Below, one piece after another: positions 24,071 to 35,071 of a DNA stretch of 64,000 nt; position 1 is the stretch's first letter; every line of letters begins with the position of its first letter. This stretch comes from Sphagnum compactum (Eukaryota; Bryophyta; Sphagnopsida; Sphagnales). The notes beneath the pieces were generated by a model. It was given only the letters and a program-made list of their open reading frames with translations. It made no database searches and was not told the DNA's origin. The translations under genes and the position numbers were made by a program. Where the stretch lies: positions 5,270,001 to 5,334,000 of the forward strand of contig OZ234504.1 in assembly GCA_965153455.1 (NCBI GenBank). Reading direction: 5' to 3'.

Positions 24071-27000
24071 ATTATAAGTTCCTTCCGAAAGGCCAAGTGA
24101 TTGTTTTTTGTTTCTTTCAACAAAGTCAAGGTATTAAAGGCCAAAATTAGATTATCAACATACAAAATTAAAATCACATAAAAGTTTTCTTAAGCTCTTT
24201 TAAAATAAACATTATGGTCAATAGAGTTCCTTTTAAACGTTTGAAATAAGAAATATGCATTAATCTTATGGTTCCATTCATGAAAATATTATTCTAAACC
24301 ATACAAAGATTTTGAAGTTTACATACCATATTTTCTTTACCCTTGACCACAAAGCCCTTTGGTTGTTACATATATAAATCTCTTCTAAAAGATGTTCATT
24401 TAAAAAGGTAGTTTTAACATCCATTTGATGCACCCGAAAATCTTCAATGGTTGCAATTATAAACATAACTTCAATTGATTCCATTCGTGCAATAGGGGGA
24501 AAAGCTTTATTGAAATCAAAACCTTCAACTTGTGTAAATCCCTTAACCACTAAATGAGCCTTGTGCCTTACCATAGAGCCATCGACATTATATTTGATTT
24601 TGAAGATCCATTTGCAATTCATTGGTTTATGATTAAGTGGAAGAGTAAGTATCCAAGTTTTATTGTATTGTAAAGACTAAAATTCGGAATCCATGGCTTT
24701 TTTCCAATGTTCTGAATTTTCACCATTCAAAGCCTCCACAAAAGAATGGGGTTCATCAACATCAACATAAATAACAAATGAAGGATTCACATCTTTCTCA
24801 ACCATCATGAGATTTTCTTACACATATTGAAAAATTCTTTCATCCTCCATCTTTAGTTCTTGATTATAACCATTTGTTCTCATCTAGAATCCAACCTTGA
24901 AATCATTGTTTCCCTATTAAAGTTTATAAATTCATCAAATATAACATCATGACTAATGATAACATATTGGCTTATAAGGTTGTAAAATTTGTACCCCTTA
25001 AACTCTTCACAATAACTAATGAATATGCATTTGACACCTTTGGAATCCAACTTTGTCCTTGCTTCGTTTGGCACATGAACAAATGCAACACAATCAAAAA
25101 CATATAAATGACTTATGGAAAGTTTATATTCACAACAAACCTCTTTTAATGTAATGCTAGAAATTGCCTTGGTAGGGATTTGAACATATGTTGTAGTTGC
25201 TACTACTTTTGCCCAAAACGTATGATTCAACTTCATATGTTGTAACATACATCACACAATTTCAACAAGTGTTTTATTATTCCTTTCAGCTACACCATTT
25301 AGCATGTATGGAATGGTTGCCTATTTCATAATGCAATTATCCTTGCTTAATGTATTGAAATTTTTAAAATTATACTCCCTGCCTCCATCACATATGATTG
25401 CCTTGATCTTTTTTCTAGTCTGATTTTCTATCAAAGCTTTGAAAGCATTAAGTTTGTCAAACACACCAAATTTAGTCTTATGATATAAGGAAATGTTTTC
25501 CAAGAGAATTCATCAATGAAGGTTTAAAATTATCTTTTCATTCCATGAAATGTTGCCATGGGACCACATAGGTTTGTGTGCACAAGCCCAAAAATTTCCT
25601 TTGCATGAAAACCTCACTTAAAGGAAATGGGGTATAATGGTGTTTACCATACACACATCCATCACAAAAACTGAAATCATGATCTCCATTGAGATCCATG
25701 CTTTTAACAATGTTATTTTGTCCATGGTTGTTAAAGCTACATAGACACATGTTTGAATTTTTGATATCACAATTCACTCCCCTTAATCTTGATGTTACAT
25801 TCGGCAACAAGGATTGAACAACTCCAACCAACTTATATAACTTTCCTTTTCTAATAGCTTTAGCAATCACCTTGTTTGAATCAAAAGACTTCAACCAACA
25901 TTTGGTGCCTTCAAATCCCACCTTGAAACCTAATTTTATTAATTGACTAATCAATAACAAATTCTTTGCCTACTTTGGAACATACAACACATCTCCAATA
26001 CATTTGGAAATCCCATCTGGTAAGTTGAAAACAATAATGCATTTCCCACATACATCAAACATATTACTGTTTCTAAAATATACTTTGTGACTCAAAGTAA
26101 ACTCCTAAAAGGTTGATAGTATTTCTTTCTAAAAGGTCAAATGTTGTGAAGCTCTAAGATCAACAAACCATGCACCCCTGAAAATTGCAAAAATAGATAA
26201 AATAATTACAAAAAAATTTAATTTTGCTTGTTGTGTCTACTTTTGAAAAACCTTTAAATTTGTTCTTCCAATCTTGTTTCTTTTCATGACATTTTTTTAC
26301 AAAATGCCCTTTGGTGCCACAATTGTAACAAGCTCCTTTCTTTTTCTGCTTCTCATTCTTGAACTTCCTTTGATCTACAACCTTTTTGAGTTTCCCAAAA
26401 ACACGTTTAATAGTTAATGCATCATGTTTTGGACCATGGTTAAACTGCACTTCTTGCTCACATCACAATTCTTCTTGCAACAATTGTCCACATATTAACT
26501 CCATATATAATTGATTAATGTGAGTACTAAGTGAAATCACAAAGGTATGGAAAGACAAGGGTAAACTCCCTCCAAATGTGAATTTTAAATCTTCATCAGA
26601 AACTTGATGATGTTTGCTAACTGATTTGTAATCATCCGAAATTTGTCAATATGAGCTTGCATCGAGGTCCCTTCTTCCATGTTAAGGTTGTGGAACTATT
26701 GATGTAATTGCAATCTATTGCCAACATGTTTTTTCTCAAATGTTGCATTAAAATTATCCCATGCATCTTTTGCAATTTCTACACGTGTTACATGATGTAA
26801 TAAAAAATCAACAACATTTAAGAGAATTGTTCCACAAACCAATTTGTCCTTCTTTGTGAACAAATGGTGTTCAAAAGTGCTTCCTTCAAAAACAATCTCT
26901 CTAAATTCAACTTTTAATGGTAATAATTCCCCTAAAGTGATCTCCCACAAATCCTTCTCATACAAGAGAAGTTCCATCTTCATCTTCCATATACAAAAAG

Positions 27001-27199
27001 TATTGCCATTCAACTTTCCAATACTTCAAGCATTAGAAGTGGATGCCATGATTGTGAATAGAACAATGCCAAAAAAAAAAAAAAAACTTAGAACTTTGAA
27101 ACTTTCAGCAAAATGCTAGAAAAATAGAACACATCCAATATTTCGAAGCTTTCAAGAACTATAAAAAACAACTTCAATCTCTCCTTCCTTCAAAAACAA

Positions 27200-27215
27200 C
27201 CTAGTTTTGATATCA
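27200..27215 (-). other. mutated primer-binding site of copia copy 1
   Basis: On the minus strand it reads TGATATCAAAACTAGG directly after the 5' LTR. Copy 2 keeps the classical TGGTATCAGAGCTTGG, complementary to the 3' end of initiator tRNA-Met. Three of the four differences are G to A, as expected from decay of methylated DNA. Confidence 0.75.
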
Positions 27216-27594
27216 TGTTGGAAATTGACAATGGATTGATGAGAGAATAGAGATGATAAAAAGTGATTTTTTCACGAACTCTCCACCCAACCTTAGGATC
27301 ACACAGATGTTGCTACAAACTTGCAATCCACCCCCAAGCTGGCCTAATCTAAATAGAAAATGAACACCCCATACATATGTTACCTACCCTAAAAGTGCAT
27401 GCACAACCACATGTACAAGGTCATCATCTCATGCATCAAGATATTTCACACTAAACTTAACTAGAGATATTTAAGTAAACTTATTTAACATATCTTGTAG
27501 TCCCAAAAGTATATACATGTAACACAAATATTTCAAGTAACTATAACTTGATAAAAGTAACTTAAGTAACTTGGTAAGAAGTTGATATCTAACA
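27216..27594 (-). repeat. copia copy 1, LTR at the 5' end of the element
   Basis: 379 bp, TG...CA ends, matching 22760-23102. As the 5' LTR it should contain the element's promoter. I could not place a TATA box with confidence. Confidence 0.93.
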
Positions 27595-27599
27595 AATAG
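27595..27599. repeat. target-site duplication (AATAG) of copia copy 1, right
   Basis: Second copy of the AATAG duplication, pairing with 22755-22759. Confidence 0.9.
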
Positions 27600-28791
27600 T
27601 AACTATTGTATGTCACAAATATGTTCGTATGATATACAGAAAGTCCCTCAATTTGAATAAATAATTACAAAACTAACATGGCAACTAAAAACTTAGATAT
27701 ATGTTTGACTAACACCAATCTCGTGGACAACACAAAAATGGAAGTTCAAAATGATTTCTTTCACACACATCAAAATCAATTGCCAAAAGCCATTATTATG
27801 ATAAAAGCTAATTTTGAACCAGGATGCAAAGTAAGAAAGAACAAGAACTGATTCAATGTGAACAAAAAAGTAACAAATTGAAAATGAGACTTCAACATGG
27901 GATGCCATTACATATCAATCATGTTTGCAAGCGCAATAAAATTTACCCAATGAATTGTTAAACAATTATTTTCCACATGGTTCATAAAGAATAGGCATTT
28001 TCTTTAGAAGCCTTCTAAAGGTGAGGATGGATTGCAACCTAAGGCAGCTTTCAATTATGAATTTCAGTCACAGAAACAGGGATACCCCATGTCATTCCTT
28101 CAAAATTCATGCTTCTTAATCCTCAGCTCATTTTCCAATCTTGGAAACAATTGTATTTGTTGAATTTAACCCATGAATCACTTCATCCTGAAACCACACA
28201 AATGCATGTTCCACAATGCAGAGTAGAAGGATGCTCATTGTATTAACCTTCCAAGTGATAACCTAAACGGAACATATACTACATTTATCTATGAAAGATG
28301 TACAAAAACTACCAATTGAATACACTGCAAAAGACTAATACCTAACAGAAGAGAACTGCAACTTCTGTTGTTTATTGCTATAACCCACAAAGACATCAGA
28401 TCCACGATAGCCATGTGAACTATACTGTACCTCTACACACCTGGCCTCTCAAGTGCCACACCATTCTAAATCTCCATATAAGGGACAGGTTGCGGTATAC
28501 ATTGCCATTGCATTTTGAGAAAATGTTTTAAAGCTTCTTCTTGGCCTTGCCTACATTTTCCAACATGCCCACCTTGAACCTCACTCAAGATGTTCCTGAG
28601 CATTTTCAGATCTCATTTGCAGTCTTGAGCTGAGGACATGGCCTCTCTATCAAATATCCCTTGATGTTCCCTTTTTTTGCTGTCTTCACAAAAAGTTAAT
28701 CTCACCTCTTTACAGTACATGCAAGGGAAGAAACAACCTGAACATTCTGTGTTTTAACAAAAAACCAAGTCAAGGCAGAAAAGATCAAACT
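27600..28791. other. spacer between copia copy 1 and the GrpE gene
   Basis: AT-rich up to about 28000, then more balanced as the GrpE 3' end nears. The last few hundred bases before 28792 probably include the GrpE 3' untranslated region. No other gene was recognised. Confidence 0.5.
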
Positions 28792-31074
28792 CTATTGTGC
28801 CTTGACTACTCCAACCTCGGCAGGTCGAATTACCCGATCGTGAAGCTTGTAACCCACCTAGAATCCATCACACCCATACAAGCGATTAGCTCAATATAGC
28901 TAAGATCCTCAGGCTAATGCACAGAAGAAGACCAATCCCTCTGAATTTGAACTAGTTATACCCCAACAAGACCTGAACCTTAAACCTTTTGGACTACTGT
29001 TGTGCATATTGCTGCGTGTTTATTGATTACTTTGTTTGAAGAGTGGCAAACAGATGAGCCAGACAGGTAAAAATGCCAACCTTCAATACAATAGCGACTG
29101 TGCCTGGGGTCTTTGATAGATCCTCCACTTCAAACACAGCAGAGTGCAGATTAGGGTCAAATGGCTCCCCCAGAGATTCATATCTCTCTAATCCATTTGC
29201 CTTGAATACCTGTGTTCAACCTCTGTCAATAAAACCATACCTTGATAGGAATTGCATCCACACCATAACACAAGATGCCCATGCTTCCTTACCTAGTCCA
29301 TGTACACCATTTTGTCAGGAAACAATGGGCTACAACAAATTGACCTAAAACAGTGCCCATGCATTTCTAACAAATCACTCTGCACAATGTTTCCAAATAA
29401 ACCACTGGATATAGATAAATCACATAGCTATCAGACAATAACAAGGACATACTACGTCTCTTTAACATCTGAGCAGTGATAGCCCCTGACTTGCAGAGAG
29501 AGTTTCCGAATCTCCACATATAATTTGATAGCTGCACCCATGGATAAACCTCTCCACAAAATCATTTGCAGACTGGATTCAAGAACCATCAGGTCACAAC
29601 TATTTCCAGCTTCTTCTTACATTGAAAAGGACCCTGATAAATGTGCATACGACCTCACATGCACTGCACACTGCTGAGACAAACACCCTGGTCTACACCT
29701 CAAAAGGGTTAAGATACCACAAATCAGGTTCCAGACCACTTGCAGGCTAAAAGCTGGGGTGAAAGCAAGAGACCTGGATAAGTTGCTTTTCCGTCATCTC
29801 TACACCCAGAAGCAATGAGATGAGAAGCTTTGCAGCCCCTGAGGGATCCTCTGGTCCATCTGATTTGCGGAACTCTTCAGGCACTGCTGCTGCTGCTCGC
29901 CCCAAGTTATCAGCAACATCGAGCAACCCTTTTGCAAAACTCTGCAAAAGGCAGAACACATCTCAATTACCCTTGATCAGGGCACTCAAATCCTGGTGGC
30001 ATTCAGCACTACTGGAGGGTATGAGCACTCACTAAACTAATATGAGATGTTCCTGACTGTATCCAGTGTAAATTTCTTGCAAAGCCCAAGTCGATTAAGA
30101 GATAGAAAGAAAAGTTGGAGCCAAATGTAATAAAGAGCCTGGTCCATCTAGAAATACCATGTTATACAGCATAAAAAAGAAACACAAACATGAACGTACC
30201 TGAACAGCATACTTGCGGGAACTTTCAGCTTCACGCTGTCCCCTGTCCAGTATGTTCTGTACCTCTGCATAACTCCTCAGTACCTTGTCCTTCAAAGCTT
30301 CAATCGTCTTCTCTTTCTCTTCCAAAAGAGCTTCTCTCTCTCCCAGCAGTGCCAATAAATCTGCTTCACTCTCCTCAAGAGTTTTGTGTTCAGCCTCAAT
30401 TTCCTGATTAGCAGATTTTCCTTCTACTGGAACATCTTCCTTGTCCTTCATGCTCACCAGATCCTCTCCTTTCTCACCATCTGGTGTTGAATCAACACCT
30501 TTGACAGGCTCTGATTTCTCTTCCGCTGTTACTGTATCCTGCTGGGCTTGGTCTGCTGCAGCAGCCACCCCTGTGCTACCAGATTTGCTAGACAGATCTG
30601 GAGACACAGCTGAAGAAAGGAAACTGTGCGTGACAAATCCTGCCCAAGATGACAAGTGTGGCAATCCATGCCGAAGATTGGATTGACCTGCTGCTGCCCA
30701 TCTCTGTGAAACCCCAGATACACATATCCCTAAGATTTCAGCACCTTTGATTTGCCAACTTCTTCACCAGACACGTGTGAAAGCAGCAAAACCATTGTCC
30801 GAATCACACCTTCAACTTTGCATCCTCAGCAAATCTACTAAACACAATAATCTGTCCAAAATCTTCAGAGGTCATAAGCAAATTCCAACATGATGAAGTT
30901 GTTGTGTACCTTGAGCAGAGGGGACAAGAAATGTGAATCACTAGGCTTCCATAGATATGATGCCAATGTGTGGCTTTGAACAGACAATGGAGGGGCTCGA
31001 AAACATTGTATTTGCGGTGGCCTTTGGAATGCTTTCAGCAGTGCCCGTGCATGATGATGCTTCACATTGCTCAT
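28792..31074 (-). CDS. MGE1: mitochondrial GrpE nucleotide-exchange factor (5 exons, 343 aa)
   Basis: Exons 31074-30910, 30703-30200, 29941-29774, 29209-29081 and 28857-28792, all in phase 0. GrpE releases ADP from mitochondrial Hsp70 so that protein import and folding can cycle. The N-terminal 55-70 residues are rich in Arg, Lys and His with almost no acid, as expected for a mitochondrial presequence. An acidic linker follows, then a long coiled-coil (ESEADLLALLGEREALLEEK, later KDKVLRSYAEVQNILDR). The core FAKGLLDVADNLGRA and the GrpE signature are intact: FDPNLHSAVFEV, then GYKLHDRVIRPAEVGVV. Length fits plant mitochondrial GrpE better than the plastid form. The start is the first ATG in the frame. 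Confidence 0.93.
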
Positions 31075-32030
31075 GGCTTGTGAGAGTCAAGGTACCCTGT
31101 TCCAAAACGGAAAACCGAATATAAACCCTAAAAATCTGAAACCCTACCAAGCTTGAAATTGATTAGCTGCGTGACCATTTCCGAGTCAAGAGGAGGAAAA
31201 TAAAGACGACGACGACGACAATGAGGCCTACTTGCCAGCCATTGCACTGAAGAAAAAACTTATGAATCACAAGCCATGGAAGTCAATAAGGGACTCCAAT
31301 GCTGGAAAATGATCGCAAGAGAACGAAACAAAGCAGGAGGAAAACATCATCATATTTCGGAACCAGTTGAAGAAGAAGAAGAAGAGGATGAACTTGAGTG
31401 ATAGTTCTGCTGCGGCAAAAGCATAGAACCGCCTCAAAATTCCCCCAAAGACGAGAAATAGGTGCCTGAATGAGGAATTCCGTCAAAGAATTTCCCTGCC
31501 GCAAAATCTCTCTACCTCTGCGATCCCACAACAAAACGAAAAAAAGAAAACGAACCAACCAACATCGTCTGAAGGCATGCAAAACAACGTAGAAGAACGT
31601 ACAGAGGGGAAAAAAAAAACAATAGAATTGGACGACAATTCCTTTGTGAACAAAAAAAATCAAGTCGACCACAAAGAGTTGGAACTTACGCTCGTAATCA
31701 CACGCATGCATGCATGCAGCAAGAAGACAGAAAGCCTTCACGTGTGGAATCGAAGGACAGGAGGCCCAGGGAATAAGAACAGAGCGGAGAACTCGTCTCG
31801 CTAGGGACCAACGCCATGCGGCGACGGCAAAGCCCCAAACCCTAAACCTCTTGGAGTCACCGTGCGAACGAGGGGTGCCACAAAGGGCAGCCCGCGCGCC
31901 CGAGGCCCCCGCCCCCCCCCCCCGGGTCCCCACCCTTTCTCCGTACATACCGCGTAGAGTTACCGTATGTATAGTGTACATAAATGACCGTATTTTATGT
32001 TTATTACATACGGTAGGCCACTCGATTCTG
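31075..32030 (-). promoter_or_regulatory. 5' leader / promoter region of the GrpE gene
   Basis: Relatively GC-rich upstream DNA. A telo-box (AAACCCTAAACC) lies near 31832-31846, a motif frequent upstream of plant housekeeping genes. A C-run of about 13 (31908-31923), giving a G-run on the gene strand, and an 11-bp inverted repeat (31961-31971 with 32005-32015) lie farther up. A long open frame on the minus strand (31283-31981) is probably chance in leader or promoter DNA. Confidence 0.5.
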
Positions 32031-32090
32031 ACTGCAGAATCCGTCGCCTTTAATTAGCGAGTCCGGTTCTTGCTACATTAAACAAACCTC

Positions 32091-33022
32091 CATGTTGGAA
32101 TCCGGAACATACCCGGGCGGTTATCAGGGCGGTTCTAAGAGTCCGCAACCACGGTTCTCAGAAAATCGATGAACACAAGTTCTCAAAAACATTGTGAAAT
32201 TTCAAACAACCGCCTTTGTGACCACCCCCTTCTTTACTGGTACTTTCATGAAACCCGCCAGTTCTTTGAGGGTTTGATTGGAAGCAACTGTTATCAATCG
32301 AATACCCGCCCAAGTTCCAACACCGCTGAATTCCAACAGTTTCCTGAGTTGAGGAGAATTTTTTTTTTCGCAATCTAAATGTTCAAATTCAAGAGTATCG
32401 GTGTCGCCTTTCAACATAGTTATAACCTAGCAATATATGCATACACCCAACAAATCTGATTCAACAAATTGGCTTGGAAAATCCATGATTTGAAAATCTA
32501 TCCCAATGAGTGAATGGGTAATGAAGAAGGTTGGAGAGAGATTCTATTACTGTTTTGCAACTGATAATCCACAGATTTTGCCAAAATGTTTAATTTTTGC
32601 AAAACTACATCCAGTAGCCCCAATTTCAATATTACAGAATTTCAACAGCTGAGAACAAGTATATAAGGTACTCATCAGTGTTTGTGTGACAATTGTAATT
32701 TACAAAGAACGACCAGTTTCAGCTTTAAAAGCATTTCAGAGGCAAAGAACCATCAGTTCTAGATCTTTGAAAAAAATCAGAATCAAAGAACTGCCAGTCC
32801 CCAATTATCTCAAAACCTTAAAGAACCAGCAGTTTTCATGAAAGAAGCAGTGAAAGAGCTAGTGGTTTCATGGGCGGTCATTTTTCTCAAAATGTTGAGA
32901 ACCATGGTTACATATCAGAACCACTTATTGATTTTTCCGAGAGCCATGGTTCTGAATCCTAAGAACCGCACTGACAACTTACCAGGTGTCTGTTCCCATT
33001 TGTAGTAACCACCCAACATGGG
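32091..33022. mobile_element. probable non-autonomous hAT-derived element, about 0.9 kb
   Basis: The right edge carries AACCACCCAACAT (33007-33019), identical to the right terminal region of the hAT element at 5682-5694. The left edge has CATGTTGG followed by GGGCGGTTATC, a broken inverted counterpart. The interior is packed with GGTTCT and AGAACC words (for example 32150, 32707, 32747, 32787, 32823, 32962), as in the hAT subterminal zones. No transposase is present. Exact ends and a target duplication were not resolved. Confidence 0.45.
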
Positions 33023-35071
33023 TTCTTACGTGAATTGAGAAATCTCCATTCTCATAATTTAGAGAAGGCAAAACAAGGTTCACACACTACTTCATTACAG
33101 CGTCTTATTTGAAGGCTACTTAACTTCCCAAATAGATAGAATGAATAGATTGGGAATGCACCGTTGTTCTTTCTTTTCAAATAGATTGCGAACATACACC
33201 TGCTAATCATGGAAAGAACGGTCCTCAGAAACCCCATCCAACTACAAAAATGGTCTACATATTTTGTGAGAGAAGGAAGAAGGAATTGAACAGGAAATGA
33301 GTAAGGTTTCAAAGTTTTCTGCATTCAGAGCCATTCAGGTAGGGAAGCTTTGCATCCTCTTGGCATCTGGCATAGAGGGAGGGGAAAGCATCTCACTGAA
33401 CAAGCACACTGAACTGAAATCATAGTTTTTTGAATAAAAACTCAGTATATAGAATGCGTACATGATCAGCTGGGCATCCCTCTCCTGAATGTCCACAACA
33501 GAGTCCTTCCTTGTGAAAACTGTTTCTCCGTGACACACAAGAGCTCAGCTTCCAGGCATATGAAGCTCTGCAATGAAGGAATTCCACATAAGTGTAAAGT
33601 AGCATAATTGCCCAGCAGAAGAACCTAGAATGGCACCAAAACTTCAACAAAAAGCATGTAACTACTAACAACCACTTATGCAGTTGCACTAACTTGGCAC
33701 CATCAAATGCCTAGTGCTATCCCGAACATTCCTCAATGGAGAAACAAAATTTCCTGCCTCTACACTCAAGAAGCATCAAGTAGTTAAAATGGCAGATCCC
33801 CTCAGAACTAAAGAGCCCAGAATAAAGCTCCCTCCAGTCATCTAGTGTTGAAGGCAAGATATGCTATTATCCATGCACATAGCCAACCCAACTGACATAG
33901 AAACATGCATTCTGAAAGCTATCTCAGATTTCTGAGAATGCTTGCTTGAAATCCCTAACTGCTAGAAAAGACAATGCTTGGGCATGCAGCTCTTGTGCAG
34001 GACCGATAATCATTGTCTCGGATTTCTAAGAATGAACTGCTCGAGAAGACAATGCTGAGACATCCACCTCTTGTGCAGGACCGACAACCATATTGTGAGA
34101 GAGGAGCTCAAAAGACATACCCATCACTGTGGTCCAGCAGAGGCAAGCTCCATAGCCTTTGTGGGGTGCCGACATGACTTTGGGCTTTCAGCAGCCTCAA
34201 AACTGCAAACTGCTGATACTTTGTATGCATGAAGTCAAGACACTCCAGTGTTTTAGAATTGTGGAGTGTTCTACATCTCAGTGTAGCACTGAGCAGCACT
34301 CATCAGGTTCATTTCATTGGGGCTCACAGCCTCACCCTGCATGTCATGCAGGATAACTCCACCTTGACATTCCTCTTCTACTTGTTAATGTATGTGTTGC
34401 TATTTTGTGCTAGAGACAGCTCCAAACTACCCAGAATGTATATCCCTGTCTGCATAGATTGTCAGTGGCAAATAAGGTCACTCAAAATCTCTCCCACCTG
34501 CACACTGGGGCACCTTGCATGGGCTTCATCCCTCCCCTTGAAACAGTATATGCGCATGATAGGATACACTGGATCCCAGTGTAGAAAAGAAGTGAAAAGT
34601 TGTAAAGATTTGACATTGGACACACTGGCTTGCATCTGGAGATGAGCTTGACATATGGCAGGAAGAGCATCATGTCAGTGGTGTTGCCCAACTCTGTCAA
34701 ACATCCCATCAAGTCATTAGTTAACTAGATTCTGCAGAAAGAGTTGTGACAACCAGAATATTTCAAGATGTCTTGACCACTCAATTCCCAAAACCTGGAA
34801 CTCATTACCTCCTTACTGGTTTGAAAACATTGTGCAAATCATGACAGTAGTATGTGACAATAGGATCAGACTAGATCATGTTTTGTAGTTTAAACTGCAT
34901 CACATAAGAGTCAATATGCACCTGGAAGATGTGGAAGTTAATACATGGTTAAGACACTTTCCCACCAGGTCTATAAACCTTGAATTCTGGAGAGATGGAA
35001 AACCCTAAATGCTATGCCAGTGTGTTCATGATTGAATGAGATGGAGAAGAAACGCAGAGAGGGTACCATAA
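33023..35071. other. spacer downstream of the MAPKKK gene
   Basis: The part next to 35072 probably includes the MAPKKK 3' untranslated region. Short minus-strand open frames (33335-33538 and 33420-33689) match no family I recognise. Apart from the small tandem duplication at 33923-34096, nothing definite is seen. Confidence 0.45.
33923..34096. repeat. two-copy tandem duplication, about 90 bp each
   Basis: Two adjacent copies share ATTTCTGAGAATG / ATTTCTAAGAATG, AGAAGACAATGCT-like blocks and CTCTTGTGCAGGACCGA. They are moderately diverged. Confidence 0.7.

Larger units (their letters stand above)
23134..27053 (-). pseudogene. copia gag-pol polyprotein, copy 1 (degenerate)
   Basis: Blocks in order on the minus strand. 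Gag from about 27053 (MASTSN, then WKMKMELLLYEKDLWEITLG). CCHC knuckle C-x2-C-x4-H-x4-C at 26289-26330 (CYNCGTKGHFVKKC). GAG-pre-integrase at 25960-25538 (CDGCVYGKHHYTPFP). Integrase core at 25503-25321 (KIKAIICDGGREYNF) and its C-terminal part at 25248-24880. Reverse transcriptase at 24622-24278 (VHQMDVKTTFLNEHLLEEIY), with a YVDN active-site box at 24151-24162 where YVDD is usual. RNase H at 23696-23134 (DRKSTSCYVFLLG, then KHIKIHYHLMR). Frameshifts and stops separate nearly every block. The segment linking reverse transcriptase to RNase H is replaced by an AT-rich tract (23870-24070). Confidence 0.9.
22760..27594 (-). mobile_element. Ty1/copia LTR retrotransposon, copy 1 (complete but decayed)
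   Basis: A full-length copia element on the minus strand. The LTRs are 22760-23102 and 27216-27594, both beginning TGTTGGAAATTG and ending in CA. A perfect 5-bp target duplication, AATAG, flanks it (22755-22759 and 27595-27599). The interior, read on the minus strand, runs gag, CCHC knuckle, GAG-pre-integrase, integrase, reverse transcriptase, RNase H, which is the copia order. Many stops and frameshifts, plus clearly diverged LTRs, mean an old inactive insertion. The left LTR lacks about 36 bp present in the right one. Confidence 0.93.

Noticed and set aside
31283-31981. 232-codon minus-strand open frame upstream of GrpE
   Set aside because: No family resemblance, Phe- and Leu-rich chance composition, and it overlaps the GrpE promoter/leader with microsatellite-like DNA.
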